A stretch of DNA of 64,000 nt, taken from assembly GCF_900114385.1 (NCBI RefSeq), contig NZ_FOSW01000012.1, forward strand, positions 1 to 64,000, read 5' to 3'. A program made the position numbers and the translations under genes. This document shows positions 29,054 through 36,764 of the stretch, piece after piece. The notes under the pieces were generated by a model. The model saw nothing but the letters and a program-made list of their open reading frames with translations, was not told the origin of the DNA and searched no databases. The DNA is from Geodermatophilus ruber. Lineage in GTDB: Bacteria; Actinomycetota; Actinomycetes; Mycobacteriales; Geodermatophilaceae. The stretch's first letter is position 1. Each line of letters starts with the position of its first letter.

Positions 29054-30042
29054 CCGACCGGCTCCACGGCGCCGCTGCGCGCCGACCGGGTGATCGCCTC
29101 GAACGCCCGGACGGTGGCGGCGATCTGCGCCGGCGGGATCGGGTACTCCGCGGCACCCTCCACCGCCACCGCGAAGCTCTCCAGGTTCTCCCGGACCGCC
29201 GCGGAGGGCGGCACGAAGCGCTCCTCGCGCGCCCCGCCGCGGTGGGTCGTGGTGACGTCCCAGCCCGCGGGGCTCTCCGGGTGGCTGCGGTCGCGGATCT
29301 CCATCCACCCCTGTGACCCGAGCACGCACACCCGGCCGTGGAAGGGCGTGGTGAGGATGGCGGTGAGGGTCGCCGTCGCGCCGTCCGGGAAGCCGAGCGT
29401 CACCGACAGGGTGTCCCCGTTGCCGAAGCCGGTGGCCCGCGTGGCCAGCCGGGACCAGACCTCGGTGGGCTCGCCGAGGATGCTGACCGCCAGGTCGACC
29501 AGGTGGATCCCGGTGGCCGACAGCGGCCCGACCGGGGCCTCGGTGGCCGACAGGCGCCAGTTGTCCGGCGGCAGCGCCAGGAACTTGTCCTGGCTGAAGT
29601 TGCCCTCGAACACCAGCGGGATCCCCAGGTCACCGGCGCGGCAGCGCTCCCGGAGCTCGACCACCGGCGGCTCGAACCGCCGCTCGTGCCCGACCCCCAC
29701 GCAGACGCCGGCCGCCGCCACCGCCGCCAGCGCGGCCTCGGCCTCGGCCGCGGTCGTGGTGAACGGCTTCTCGCAGAACACGTGCTTGCCCGCGGCGGCA
29801 GCGGCGCGGATCTGGTCGGCGTGGAACCGGTGCGGCGAGCACAGCACCACCGCGTCGATCCGCGGGTCCTCGAGCGCCGCGTGCAGGTCCGCGGCGGCGG
29901 CCAGGCCCAGCTGCTCGGCCCGGGCGCGGCCGGCCGGCTCGGGGTCGATGCCCAGGACCGGCCGGATCCGGGCGCTGCCGGCCAGCTGCGCCACGACCTG
30001 CCGGCCCCACCAGCCCAGCCCGACGACGGCCACCTCGATCAC
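29050..30042 (-). CDS. Gfo/Idh/MocA-family oxidoreductase
   Basis: A 330-residue NAD(P)-dependent dehydrogenase. It shows VAVVGLGWWGRQVVAQLAGS (nucleotide-binding), AVVLCSPHRFHADQIRAAAA, the family's EKP motif in VFCEKPFTTTAAEAE, and VGVGHERRFEPPVVELRE. The C-terminal domain has ATGIHLVDLAVSILGEP. These enzymes usually act on sugars, inositols or related polyols, but here the neighbours are an amidohydrolase and a hydroxyacid dehydrogenase. GTG start. Confidence 0.88.
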   Translation of the reverse strand: MIEVAVVGLGWWGRQVVAQLAGSARIRPVLGIDPEPAGRARAEQLGLAAAADLHAALEDPRIDAVVLCSPHRFHADQIRAAAAAGKHVFCEKPFTTTAAEAEAALAAVAAAGVCVGVGHERRFEPPVVELRERCRAGDLGIPLVFEGNFSQDKFLALPPDNWRLSATEAPVGPLSATGIHLVDLAVSILGEPTEVWSRLATRATGFGNGDTLSVTLGFPDGATATLTAILTTPFHGRVCVLGSQGWMEIRDRSHPESPAGWDVTTTHRGGAREERFVPPSAAVRENLESFAVAVEGAAEYPIPPAQIAATVRAFEAITRSARSGAVEPVG

Positions 30043-30087
30043 CGGCTCCCTCCCTTCCCCGCTCCGGCCGGTCCCGCCGCCGGGGCC

Positions 30088-31098
30088 TCAGCCCTCGAGC
30101 TTGAGCAGCTTGGCCGCGGTGGCGCCGCGGATGAGGTCCTTGTCCTCCTCGCCCACCCCGCGCACCCCGTCGATCTGCCCGAGCGGGTCGTAGTGGCCCA
30201 TGTCGAAGGGGTAGTCGGTCCCGATGACCACGTGGTCGGGGCCCATCTGCTGGACCAGGAACTCCAGGTGCGGCGAGTCGAAGACCAGGCAGTCGACGAA
30301 GACCTGCCGCAGGTAGGTGCTCGGCGGCCGGGTGATGTGGTGGCGCCCCTCGGGACGCAGCTCGTAGGAGTGGTCCATCCGTGAGGAGTAGAACGGCAGG
30401 AACCCGCCGCCGTGCACGAGGCAGAGCGTGAGCGCGGGGTGCTCCTCCAGGACGCCGCCGTGGATCATCCGGGTGATCGCCACGGTGGTGTCCAGCGGAT
30501 TGCCGATCACGTTGGTCAGGTAGTACTTCTGCAGCCGCTCGCCGTGGGTGAACCCGTTGGGGTGCAGCAGCACCACGACGTCCAGCTCCTCGGCCTTGGC
30601 GAAGAACGGGCGGAAGCGCGGGTCGTCGAGGTCGAGCCCGAACACGTTGGTGTTGATCTCCACGCCCCGGAAGTCCAGCTCGCGGACGCAGTGCTCCAGC
30701 TCCTCGACCGCCGAGGAGACGTCCTGCAGGGGGACGGTGGCCAGGCCGACGAACCGGTCGGGATGGGCCTGCACCATGGCGGCGAGGTTGTCGTTCTGCA
30801 GGCGCGCCAGCCGCCGGCCCAGGTCCACGTCGGTCCAGTAGTAGTACTGGGGCGGGGCCACCGAGAGGGCCTGGACGTCGATCCCCATCGCGTCCATGTC
30901 CGCCAGCCGCACGTCGACGTCGGTCGCCTTCGGGAGGATCTCCCTCATGTGGCCGGCCTGGTACTGGTTGGTCTCCCCGCCCGCCCAGTAGGAGAACGGT
31001 TCGTACTGCGGCTCCATCAGCCCCTGCACGAGCTCCAGGCAGGCGGGGGTGAGGACGTGCGCGTGGATGTCCACGGTGCGGCCGGTGCGCCCGCTCAT
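30088..31098 (-). CDS. Amidohydrolase-family protein (ACMSD-like decarboxylase/hydrolase)
   Basis: A 336-residue metal-dependent TIM-barrel enzyme of the amidohydrolase-2 group, which includes 2-amino-3-carboxymuconate semialdehyde decarboxylase and gamma-resorcylate decarboxylase. Metal ligands are in TVDIHAHVLTP (HxH), VVVLLHPNGF, LVHGGGFLPFY and the Asp of GTDYPFDMGHY. The N-terminal DVDVRLADMDAMGIDVQALS is typical. First gene of a three-gene operon, 45 bp downstream of a TTGACA promoter. Aromatic or heterocyclic ring catabolism is the likeliest role. Confidence 0.82.
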   Translation of the reverse strand: MSGRTGRTVDIHAHVLTPACLELVQGLMEPQYEPFSYWAGGETNQYQAGHMREILPKATDVDVRLADMDAMGIDVQALSVAPPQYYYWTDVDLGRRLARLQNDNLAAMVQAHPDRFVGLATVPLQDVSSAVEELEHCVRELDFRGVEINTNVFGLDLDDPRFRPFFAKAEELDVVVLLHPNGFTHGERLQKYYLTNVIGNPLDTTVAITRMIHGGVLEEHPALTLCLVHGGGFLPFYSSRMDHSYELRPEGRHHITRPPSTYLRQVFVDCLVFDSPHLEFLVQQMGPDHVVIGTDYPFDMGHYDPLGQIDGVRGVGEEDKDLIRGATAAKLLKLEG

Positions 31099-31149
31099 GG
31101 GTGGGGGTCCTCTCGGCAGCCGGAGTGGTGCAGATCACAGTGGCCTGGC

Positions 31150-31178
31150 ATCGTCTTGTGCATACGTAGTCATGTCAA
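31150..31178 (-). promoter_or_regulatory. Promoter of the amidohydrolase operon with operator-like spacer
   Basis: On the minus strand TTGACA (31173-31178), a 17-bp spacer, then GACGAT (31150-31155) about 50 bases before the start codon. The spacer holds TGCATACGTAGTCA (31159-31172), a partial palindrome with a central CG, as in LacI-family sites. Confidence 0.55.
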
Positions 31179-31261
31179 GCGCTGAGATCTGCTGCCCTTC
31201 GGCCGGCTGCCACGCAGCTCATTCCAGCGCCCCGCATTCCGAGAAGGCGCTCGAGAGGTGC

Positions 31262-31291
31262 TTGACGCATGCATAGCGATGCAGGCATGGT
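31262..31291 (+). promoter_or_regulatory. Candidate promoter of the ABC transporter operon with palindromic spacer
   Basis: TTGACG (31262-31267), an 18-bp spacer, then CATGGT (31286-31291). The spacer contains TGCATAGCGATGCA (31270-31283), a near-perfect 14-bp palindrome, flanked by CATG on both sides. It shares TGCATA with the site in the divergent promoter. The implied 5' leader is about 180 nt and includes a GCTCCGC/GCGGAGC hairpin at 31343-31361. The rest of the 375-bp gap (31099-31473) shows nothing else I can support. Confidence 0.45.
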
Positions 31292-31473
31292 GCGCCCCGA
31301 ACGTGGCCTACATCACATCTTCTGCACGAAGTGCTCCACCGGGCTCCGCCTCCCGCGGAGCGGGCCGGCGACGAACCGTGCACGTCCCCGGGTCCCCGCG
31401 ACGGCGCAGCCGGCTCCCCCATCGCTGCACCAGCTGGACGCGCCGGTCGCGTCCGACGAGAGAGGGCGAGGAC

Positions 31474-32529
31474 ATGCGGCACAGGACACTGAGGTGGATG
31501 GCCGGGCTGGCCGCGATCGGCCTCGCCGCGTCGGCGTGCGCCTCGGGCGGAGGATCGGGCCAGGCCGAGGGAGAGGCCGAGGACGCCGGCGGCGTCGTCA
31601 ACATGGTCATGGCCCCCGACCCGGTCTGGAAGTGGCTCGAGGACCAGGGCATCAAGCAGGAGATGGAGGAGGCCGCCGGCATCCAGATCCTCACCTCCTC
31701 GTCCTGGGACGAGTTCGGCGTCTACGCCGGCGGGCACGCCGACGTCATCTCCGCGGCCACCTACGAGGTGCCCGACCTCGAGGAGGCGACCGGGGACCCG
31801 GCCACCGTCTTCGGGGCCTACAACACCGACCGCAGCATCCTGGCCGTCCGCGCCGACAACCCCGCCCAGTCCATCTGCGATCTGGCGGGGCAGCGGATCG
31901 CGACGTTCACCAACGTCAGCATCACGCTGATCTGGGGCATGTACGCCAAGGACAAGTGCGACCTGGACCTGCAGGCCGGCGGCGGTGACTTCGAGCTGGT
32001 CGTCACCGACATCCAGAACCTGGCCAGCCTCGTGGCCCGCGGCGACGCCGACGCCTGCCTGTGCCTGCCGGACTTCGGCATCCCCGAGCTGTCGTCCAAC
32101 CAGATCAAGCCGCTGTACGACGGGCAGTCGGCCGCGCAGTTCTGGGCCGCGAACTACGCCGGTAACTCCGAGGACGTCACCCACCCGCAGACCAACGTCT
32201 TCGTGGCCCGCGAGGCCTGGGTGGAGCGCAACCCGGACGAGGCGCAGTTCCTCATCGAGCTGTGGGACCGCGGGATCCAGGAGTGGCAGCAGCACCGCGA
32301 CGAGATCATCGCCGCCTACCCCGAGGACTTCGCCGTCCGCACGCCGGAGGAGATGGCCTTCCTCCAGGACTGGCTGGACAACCGGTTCGACTGGTTCGTC
32401 CCGACCGCGTTCATCGACGACGCGTGGGTGGAGGGCGAGACCGAGGTCTTCGACCTGATGCGGGAGACCGGATTCATGGGCGAGGACGTCGAGAACCCCT
32501 CCTTCACCACCCTCCAGCCGGAGTCCTGA
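31474..32529 (+). CDS. ABC transporter substrate-binding lipoprotein (NitT/TauT/SsuA type)
   Basis: A 351-residue exported lipoprotein: signal peptide MAGLAAIGLAASAC with a SAC lipobox, then an acidic Gly/Glu linker and the NMT1/SsuA-like domain. Seen are VVNMVMAPDPVWKWLEDQ, ISAATYEVPDLEEATG, ADNPAQSICDLAGQRIATFT and NVFVAREAWVERNP. The ligand is not readable, but this family binds nitrate, taurine, sulfonates, pyrimidine precursors and aromatic acids. ATG at 31474 after GAGGGCGAGG. First of four transporter genes. Confidence 0.88.
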   Translation: MRHRTLRWMAGLAAIGLAASACASGGGSGQAEGEAEDAGGVVNMVMAPDPVWKWLEDQGIKQEMEEAAGIQILTSSSWDEFGVYAGGHADVISAATYEVPDLEEATGDPATVFGAYNTDRSILAVRADNPAQSICDLAGQRIATFTNVSITLIWGMYAKDKCDLDLQAGGGDFELVVTDIQNLASLVARGDADACLCLPDFGIPELSSNQIKPLYDGQSAAQFWAANYAGNSEDVTHPQTNVFVAREAWVERNPDEAQFLIELWDRGIQEWQQHRDEIIAAYPEDFAVRTPEEMAFLQDWLDNRFDWFVPTAFIDDAWVEGETEVFDLMRETGFMGEDVENPSFTTLQPES

Positions 32530-32560
32530 CCGCGCCCGCACCCGGGGAGGGGGAACCACC

Positions 32561-33415
32561 GTGGCCCGTCCCGTGATCGAGGCGCCGCCGACGACGCCCG
32601 CGGGTACCTGGCTGGAGGGCGAGGAGCTGGCCCGCCGCGCGGCCGCGCGGACCCGGCGCAAACGCCTCGCCCTCCTGGTGGCCGGCTGGGCCGCCATGCT
32701 GGGGATCTGGCAGGTGGCCGCGTACTACCTGCCCTTCGGCACGCTGCCGAACCCGCTCGAGGTGAGCGTGGAGATGTGGGAGATCGTCGCCAGCGGCGCG
32801 CTGGTCTCCGACTTCCTGGCCAGCGTCCTGAAGACCTTCGCCGGCTTCGGGGTCGCCGTGCTGATCGGCGCCCCCGTGGGCTACCTCATGGGCCGCTACG
32901 GCTACTGGCGGGCGTTCTTCCTGGACGGCGTGACCGTCGCGGGCACCATCCCGGCGCTCACCTACGCCGTCCTGTCGCTCATCATCTTCGGCCTGTCGAA
33001 CCTGGGCCCGGTGCTCGCCGTGGCCCTGGTCTCGACGCCCTACGTGGCGCTGAACGTCGCCGAGGGCATCCGCGGGGTCGACCAGAACCTCGTGAAGATG
33101 AGCCAGGCGTTCGGCCGCAGCCCCCAGCAGATCCGCCGGGAGGTGTTCATCCCGACGATCGTCCCCTACCTCTTCGCGGCGGTGCGCATGTCCTTCGCGG
33201 TCGCCTGGAAGGTCGAGGCGCTCACCGAGGTCTTCGGCGGCACGAACGGGGTCGGCTTCCAGATCCGCACCCGGTACCAGCTGTTCGACATCACCGGCGT
33301 CATCGCCTGGATGGCCCTGTTCATCGTGTTCATGCTGCTGATCGAGCGGCTGTTGCTGCGCAAGCTGGAGCAGCGGGTGCTCGCCTGGCGCCCGGAGGAG
33401 AGGGCGGCCCGATGA
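32561..33415 (+). CDS. ABC transporter permease (SsuC/TauC type), first subunit
   Basis: A 284-residue inner-membrane permease with six hydrophobic segments. The cytoplasmic EAA loop is present as VDQNLVKMSQAFGRSPQQIR followed by EVFIPTIVPYLF. The N-terminus carries a basic stretch before TM1 (LALLVAGWAAMLGIWQVAAY). The GTG start follows GGGGAGGGGG. Its stop overlaps the next permease start (ATGA), so the two permeases are translated together and probably form a heterodimer. Confidence 0.9.
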   Translation: MARPVIEAPPTTPAGTWLEGEELARRAAARTRRKRLALLVAGWAAMLGIWQVAAYYLPFGTLPNPLEVSVEMWEIVASGALVSDFLASVLKTFAGFGVAVLIGAPVGYLMGRYGYWRAFFLDGVTVAGTIPALTYAVLSLIIFGLSNLGPVLAVALVSTPYVALNVAEGIRGVDQNLVKMSQAFGRSPQQIRREVFIPTIVPYLFAAVRMSFAVAWKVEALTEVFGGTNGVGFQIRTRYQLFDITGVIAWMALFIVFMLLIERLLLRKLEQRVLAWRPEERAAR

Positions 33416-34230
33416 CGGACACCCTGACCCGCCGTCGCTCGACGGAGGAGATCGCCCGGTCCCGGCCGGCCTGGCAGCGCCGGCTCACCTCCGACCGGGC
33501 GGCGCGGCTCACCTTCTACGTGGTCGCGTTCCTGTTCTGGATCGCGCTCGCCGGGCTCTTCGAGCGGATCCCCGGACCGCCGTCGGTGGTGGACAGCCTC
33601 GTCGAGGAGTTCCGCCGGGGCGAGGTCTTCGGCAACTTCGCCGACACCTTCTACCGGTTCGGCATCGGGGTGGCCCTGTCGGTGGGCGTCGGCATCCTGG
33701 TCGGCGTCGTGATCGGGCTGTCCCCCATGGCCCGGGCGTTCCTCGAGAGCCCGGTCCTGGTGGGGCTGTCCATCCCCGCGATCATGTGGGCGTTCCTGAC
33801 CGTCATGTGGTTCGGGTTCGGGCACACCAGCCCGATCGTCACCACGTTCCTGACGGCGGTCCCGTTCGTGATCCTCAACGTCGCCCAGGGCGTCCAGGGC
33901 GTCTCCCGCGACCTGCGGGACATGTCCTCCTCCTACGGCGTCCCGCTCGGCCGGCGGGTCCGGGAGCTCGTCCTGCCCGCGGTCGCCGGCTACGTCGTGG
34001 CCGGCCTCCGGTTCGCCGTGATCATGGGCTGGAACGGGGTGCTCCTGGCCGAGTGGTTCGGCGGCTCCGGGGGCGCCGGGTACCGGGCCCGCTTCTGGTA
34101 CGACGCCAACCAGTTCGCCGGGTTCGCCGCCTGGGTGGTCCTCTTCGTCGGCGTGATCATCATCCTCGACCAGCTCCTGCTGGAGCGGCTGTCGCGGCGG
34201 ATGTTCCGCTGGCGGGACGCCACCCACTGA
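33412..34230 (+). CDS. ABC transporter permease (SsuC/TauC type), second subunit
   Basis: A 272-residue permease of the same family, with LTFYVVAFLFWIALAGLF as TM1 and the EAA loop VSRDLRDMSSSYGVPLGRRV followed by RELVLPAVAGYVV. Two different permease genes rather than one is the heterodimeric form of this transporter class. It begins with ATG overlapping the previous stop. The ATPase gene starts 52 bp downstream. Confidence 0.9.
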   Translation: MTDTLTRRRSTEEIARSRPAWQRRLTSDRAARLTFYVVAFLFWIALAGLFERIPGPPSVVDSLVEEFRRGEVFGNFADTFYRFGIGVALSVGVGILVGVVIGLSPMARAFLESPVLVGLSIPAIMWAFLTVMWFGFGHTSPIVTTFLTAVPFVILNVAQGVQGVSRDLRDMSSSYGVPLGRRVRELVLPAVAGYVVAGLRFAVIMGWNGVLLAEWFGGSGGAGYRARFWYDANQFAGFAAWVVLFVGVIIILDQLLLERLSRRMFRWRDATH

Positions 34231-34281
34231 GACGCCGAGCGCCGACCGGCCCCAGACCCACCACGTCCGAGAGGCAGTGAG

Positions 34282-35046
34282 ATGGCCGTCCTGACGGTGA
34301 ACGACCTGTGCAAGACCTTCGGCGCGGGCACGGCGCGCAGCAACCGCGTCCTCGACCACATCTCCTTCGACGTCCGCGGGCAGACCTTCGTCTCCGTCGT
34401 GGGCCCGTCCGGCTGCGGCAAGAGCACGCTGCTGAACATCATCTCCGGCGTCGAGACCCACACCTCCGGGGACGTCTCCGTCACCAGCGACGAGGGCCGG
34501 CCGGCGCGCCTGGGCTACGTGTTCCAGGACCCGCGGCTGCTCCCGTGGCGGACGGTCCGGAAGAACATGCTCTACGTCCAGGACAAGGACGACGACCAGG
34601 CCCGGCGCCGGGTGTCCACCTACCTGGACATGGTCGGGCTCGGCCAGCACGGCGACTTCTTCCCGGGCCAGCTCTCCGGCGGCATGCAGCAGCGCGTGGG
34701 CATCGCCCGGGCGTTCGCGGTGGAGCCGGACCTGCTGATCATGGACGAGCCGTTCAGCCACCTCGACGCGATCACCGCCCGCGGGCTCCGCGCGCAGCTG
34801 CAGGACATCTGGGCGCAGTCCCGGAAGACGGTCGTGTTCGTGACGCACGACGTCGTGGAGGCCGTGGAGCTCTCCGACCGGATCATCGTGTTGCAGCCCG
34901 GCGGCCGGATCTTCGAGGACATCCCGATCGACCTGCCCCGGCCGCGCCGGCAGTCCGACCCGGCCGTGGCCACCCTCCAGGCCGAGGTCCTGGCCCGGTT
35001 GGAGAAGATGAAGGCGATCACACCGCAGGCGGCCACCGCGGTCTGA
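34282..35046 (+). CDS. ABC transporter ATP-binding protein (SsuB/TauB type)
   Basis: A 254-residue ATPase: Walker A VVGPSGCGKSTLLNIISG, Q-loop YVFQDPRLLPWRTV, signature GQLSGGMQQRVGIARAF, Walker B LLIMDEPFSHLD and switch VFVTHDVVEAVELSDR. The Q-loop RLLPW and spacing match NitT/TauT ATPases. ATG at 34282 after GAGAGGCAG. It completes the substrate-binding protein, two-permease and ATPase set. The LacI-type regulator follows 86 bp later. Confidence 0.93.
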   Translation: MAVLTVNDLCKTFGAGTARSNRVLDHISFDVRGQTFVSVVGPSGCGKSTLLNIISGVETHTSGDVSVTSDEGRPARLGYVFQDPRLLPWRTVRKNMLYVQDKDDDQARRRVSTYLDMVGLGQHGDFFPGQLSGGMQQRVGIARAFAVEPDLLIMDEPFSHLDAITARGLRAQLQDIWAQSRKTVVFVTHDVVEAVELSDRIIVLQPGGRIFEDIPIDLPRPRRQSDPAVATLQAEVLARLEKMKAITPQAATAV

Positions 35047-35132
35047 ACGACTCGACACCTGTCCCCGGGGGACCCCATGCTGATCTCCACCGCTCCGGGC
35101 TCCGGAGCGCCGCTGCCGGGCCGGAGCCTCCC

Positions 35133-36248
35133 GTGACCGCCGGGTCCGCGGCGCTCGACCCGGACGACGGCGAGGCAGCGACGCCGCGCTCCCCGCTGCC
35201 GGCGTCCCGCGGCCGCGACGCGGAGGACTTCCCGCCGACCAGCTGGACCGTCGCGCGTGCCGCCGGTGTCTCCCAGTCCACCGTCTCCCGGGCGCTGCGC
35301 GGGGACCCGCGGGTCCGCGAGGCGACGCGGCGGCGGGTCGACCAGGCCGCGCGGCGGCTGGGCTATGTCCCGAACTCCCTGGCCAGTGGGCTGGTCTCCC
35401 GCAGCACGGGGACGGTGGCGGTCATCGTCTCGGACCTGACCAACCCCTTCTTCCCGTCGCTGCTGACCCCGGTGCACGACGAGCTGCAGCTCCTGGGGTA
35501 CCGCGTCGTCCTGCTCACCGAGCGCACCGACCTGCCGACCGGGCAGGAGACCCTGCGGCGGTTGCTCGACCGGTCGGTCGACGGGGTGCTCGTCACGACC
35601 GCCACCCTCGGCTCCCGCTTCGCCGGCGAGCTGCAGCGGCGCGGGGTGCCCATGGTGCTGCTCAACCGGTACATCGACGGCCTCGACGTGGACCGGGTCG
35701 TCAGCGACAACCACGGCGGCGCCCTCAGCGGCACCCGTCACCTGCTCGAGCTCGGCCACCGCCGGATCGCGGTCGTGCGCGGCCCCGCGAACACCTCGAC
35801 CAGCCGCGACCGCCTCGCCGGCCTGCAGGAGGCGCTGGCCGCCGCCGGGCTCGTCCTCGACCCGGCGCTGGTCCGCGAGGGCACGTACTCCCACCAGAGC
35901 GGCTATCAGCACGCCCGCGAGCTCCTCCGGCTGCCCACCCCGCCGACCGCACTCGTCTGCGGGAACGACGTGGTCGCCTTCGGGGCGCTGGACGCCGCCC
36001 TGTCCCTCGGGGTCCGGGTGCCGCAGGACGTGTCGATCCTGGGCTTCGACGACATCCCGATGGCCGCGTGGGAGGTCTTCTCGCTGACCACGCTGCGCCA
36101 GCCCACGGGGGACATGGCCCGGGCCGCCGTCCGCATGCTCGCCGAGCGGATCGAGCACGCGGGCGAGCTCGGGCCGGGCCGCGAGCAGGTGTTCGCCACG
36201 AGCCTGGTGCGACGGGCGACCGTCGACCGGCCGCCGGACCCGCACTGA
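35133..36248 (+). CDS. LacI-family transcriptional regulator
   Basis: A 371-residue regulator. About 35 disordered residues precede the HTH: TVARAAGVSQSTVSRALRGD, then the hinge RLGYVPNSLASGLVSRSTG. The periplasmic-binding-like core has VAVIVSDLTNPFFPSLL, GVLVTTATLGSRFAGELQ, LLELGHRRIAVVRGP and VSILGFDDIPMAAWEVFSLT. It probably controls the preceding ABC transporter and the divergent amidohydrolase operon through the palindromes at 31159-31172 and 31270-31283. The GTG start at 35133 is the first in-frame start after the ATPase gene. Confidence 0.88.
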   Translation: MTAGSAALDPDDGEAATPRSPLPASRGRDAEDFPPTSWTVARAAGVSQSTVSRALRGDPRVREATRRRVDQAARRLGYVPNSLASGLVSRSTGTVAVIVSDLTNPFFPSLLTPVHDELQLLGYRVVLLTERTDLPTGQETLRRLLDRSVDGVLVTTATLGSRFAGELQRRGVPMVLLNRYIDGLDVDRVVSDNHGGALSGTRHLLELGHRRIAVVRGPANTSTSRDRLAGLQEALAAAGLVLDPALVREGTYSHQSGYQHARELLRLPTPPTALVCGNDVVAFGALDAALSLGVRVPQDVSILGFDDIPMAAWEVFSLTTLRQPTGDMARAAVRMLAERIEHAGELGPGREQVFATSLVRRATVDRPPDPH

Positions 36249-36259
36249 GCGGCGGCCGG

Positions 36260-36754
36260 CTACCCCGCGCCGGCGGGCAGGCCGGCCACCGCCCGCACCA
36301 CCTCGTCCAGGTCGGGCAGCACGAGGGCGTCGTCGGTGACCCACCGGTAGCGGACGGTCCGGTCGCGGTCGATGACGAAGACCGAGCGCTTCGCCACGCC
36401 CGTATGGCCCTTCCACACGTCGTACCGCACGCCGTAGGCCGCGCAGACGGTGCGGTCCCAGTCCGACAGCAGCGGGACGTCGATGCCGAGGGACGCGGCG
36501 AACGCCGTCTGCGAGAACGTCGCGGTGACCCCGACCGCGAGCACCTCGGCGCCCAGCGCCCGGAACTCCGGCGCCCGTCGTCCCAACTGGGACAGCTCGG
36601 TGCCCTAGTAGCCGCCGAAGTCGAAGACGTAGAAGGCCAGCACGACCGGGCCCCGCTCGAGGACCCGGTCCAGGTCGACGTCCTCCTCGAAGGTCCGCCG
36701 CAGCCGGAAGCCGGGGGCGCGGTCCCCCACGTCGGGGGCGGGCCGGGCGGTCAC
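36260..36754 (-). CDS. Peroxiredoxin (AhpC/TSA family) with in-frame UAG at the peroxidatic position: probable UAG-encoded selenoprotein
   Basis: Reading through one TAG (36605-36607) gives a 164-residue peroxiredoxin: VGDRAPGFRL, VVLAFYVFDFGGY, stop, GTELSQLGRRAPEF, then DVPLLSDWDRTVCAAYGV and AKRSVFVIDRDRTVRYRW. Compared with the family pattern FFPLAFTGIC-x-x-EL, the TAG (residue 50) falls exactly on the catalytic Cys. The family's Pro and Thr before that Cys are replaced by Val and Gly. A SECIS-like hairpin begins 11 bases after the TAG. UAG-programmed selenocysteine is reported in Geodermatophilus and Blastococcus. GTG start at 36754, ten bases after the FAH-family stop, with GAGGTGG as ribosome binding site; a GTG at 36763 is an alternative. 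It is last gene of the LLM-ribBA-FAH operon. Nonsense mutation is the alternative reading. Confidence 0.85.
36580..36607 (-). promoter_or_regulatory. UAG codon with bacterial SECIS-like stem-loop
   Basis: On the minus strand, TAG (36605-36607) is followed by 11 bases and then GTCCC-AGTT-GGGAC (36580-36593), a perfect five-pair stem, with one further U-G pair below it. The four-base apical loop (+17 to +20 after the codon) has G in its second position, the spacing and loop feature expected for bacterial SECIS elements read by SelB. Confidence 0.75.
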
Positions 36755-36764
36755 GTCCCCCACC

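Noticed and set aside
31173-31215. GCTGAGATCTG...CCCTT resembling the core of a thiamine-pyrophosphate riboswitch
   Set aside because: The second conserved half (the CTGGATAATACCAGCG-like helix) is missing, and the segment lies about 260 bp before the nearest downstream start.
36260-36754. Peroxiredoxin as a simple nonsense pseudogene
   Set aside because: Not excluded, but less likely: the only lesion is one TAG at the exact catalytic position, a SECIS-like hairpin follows, and both halves keep good coding sequence.
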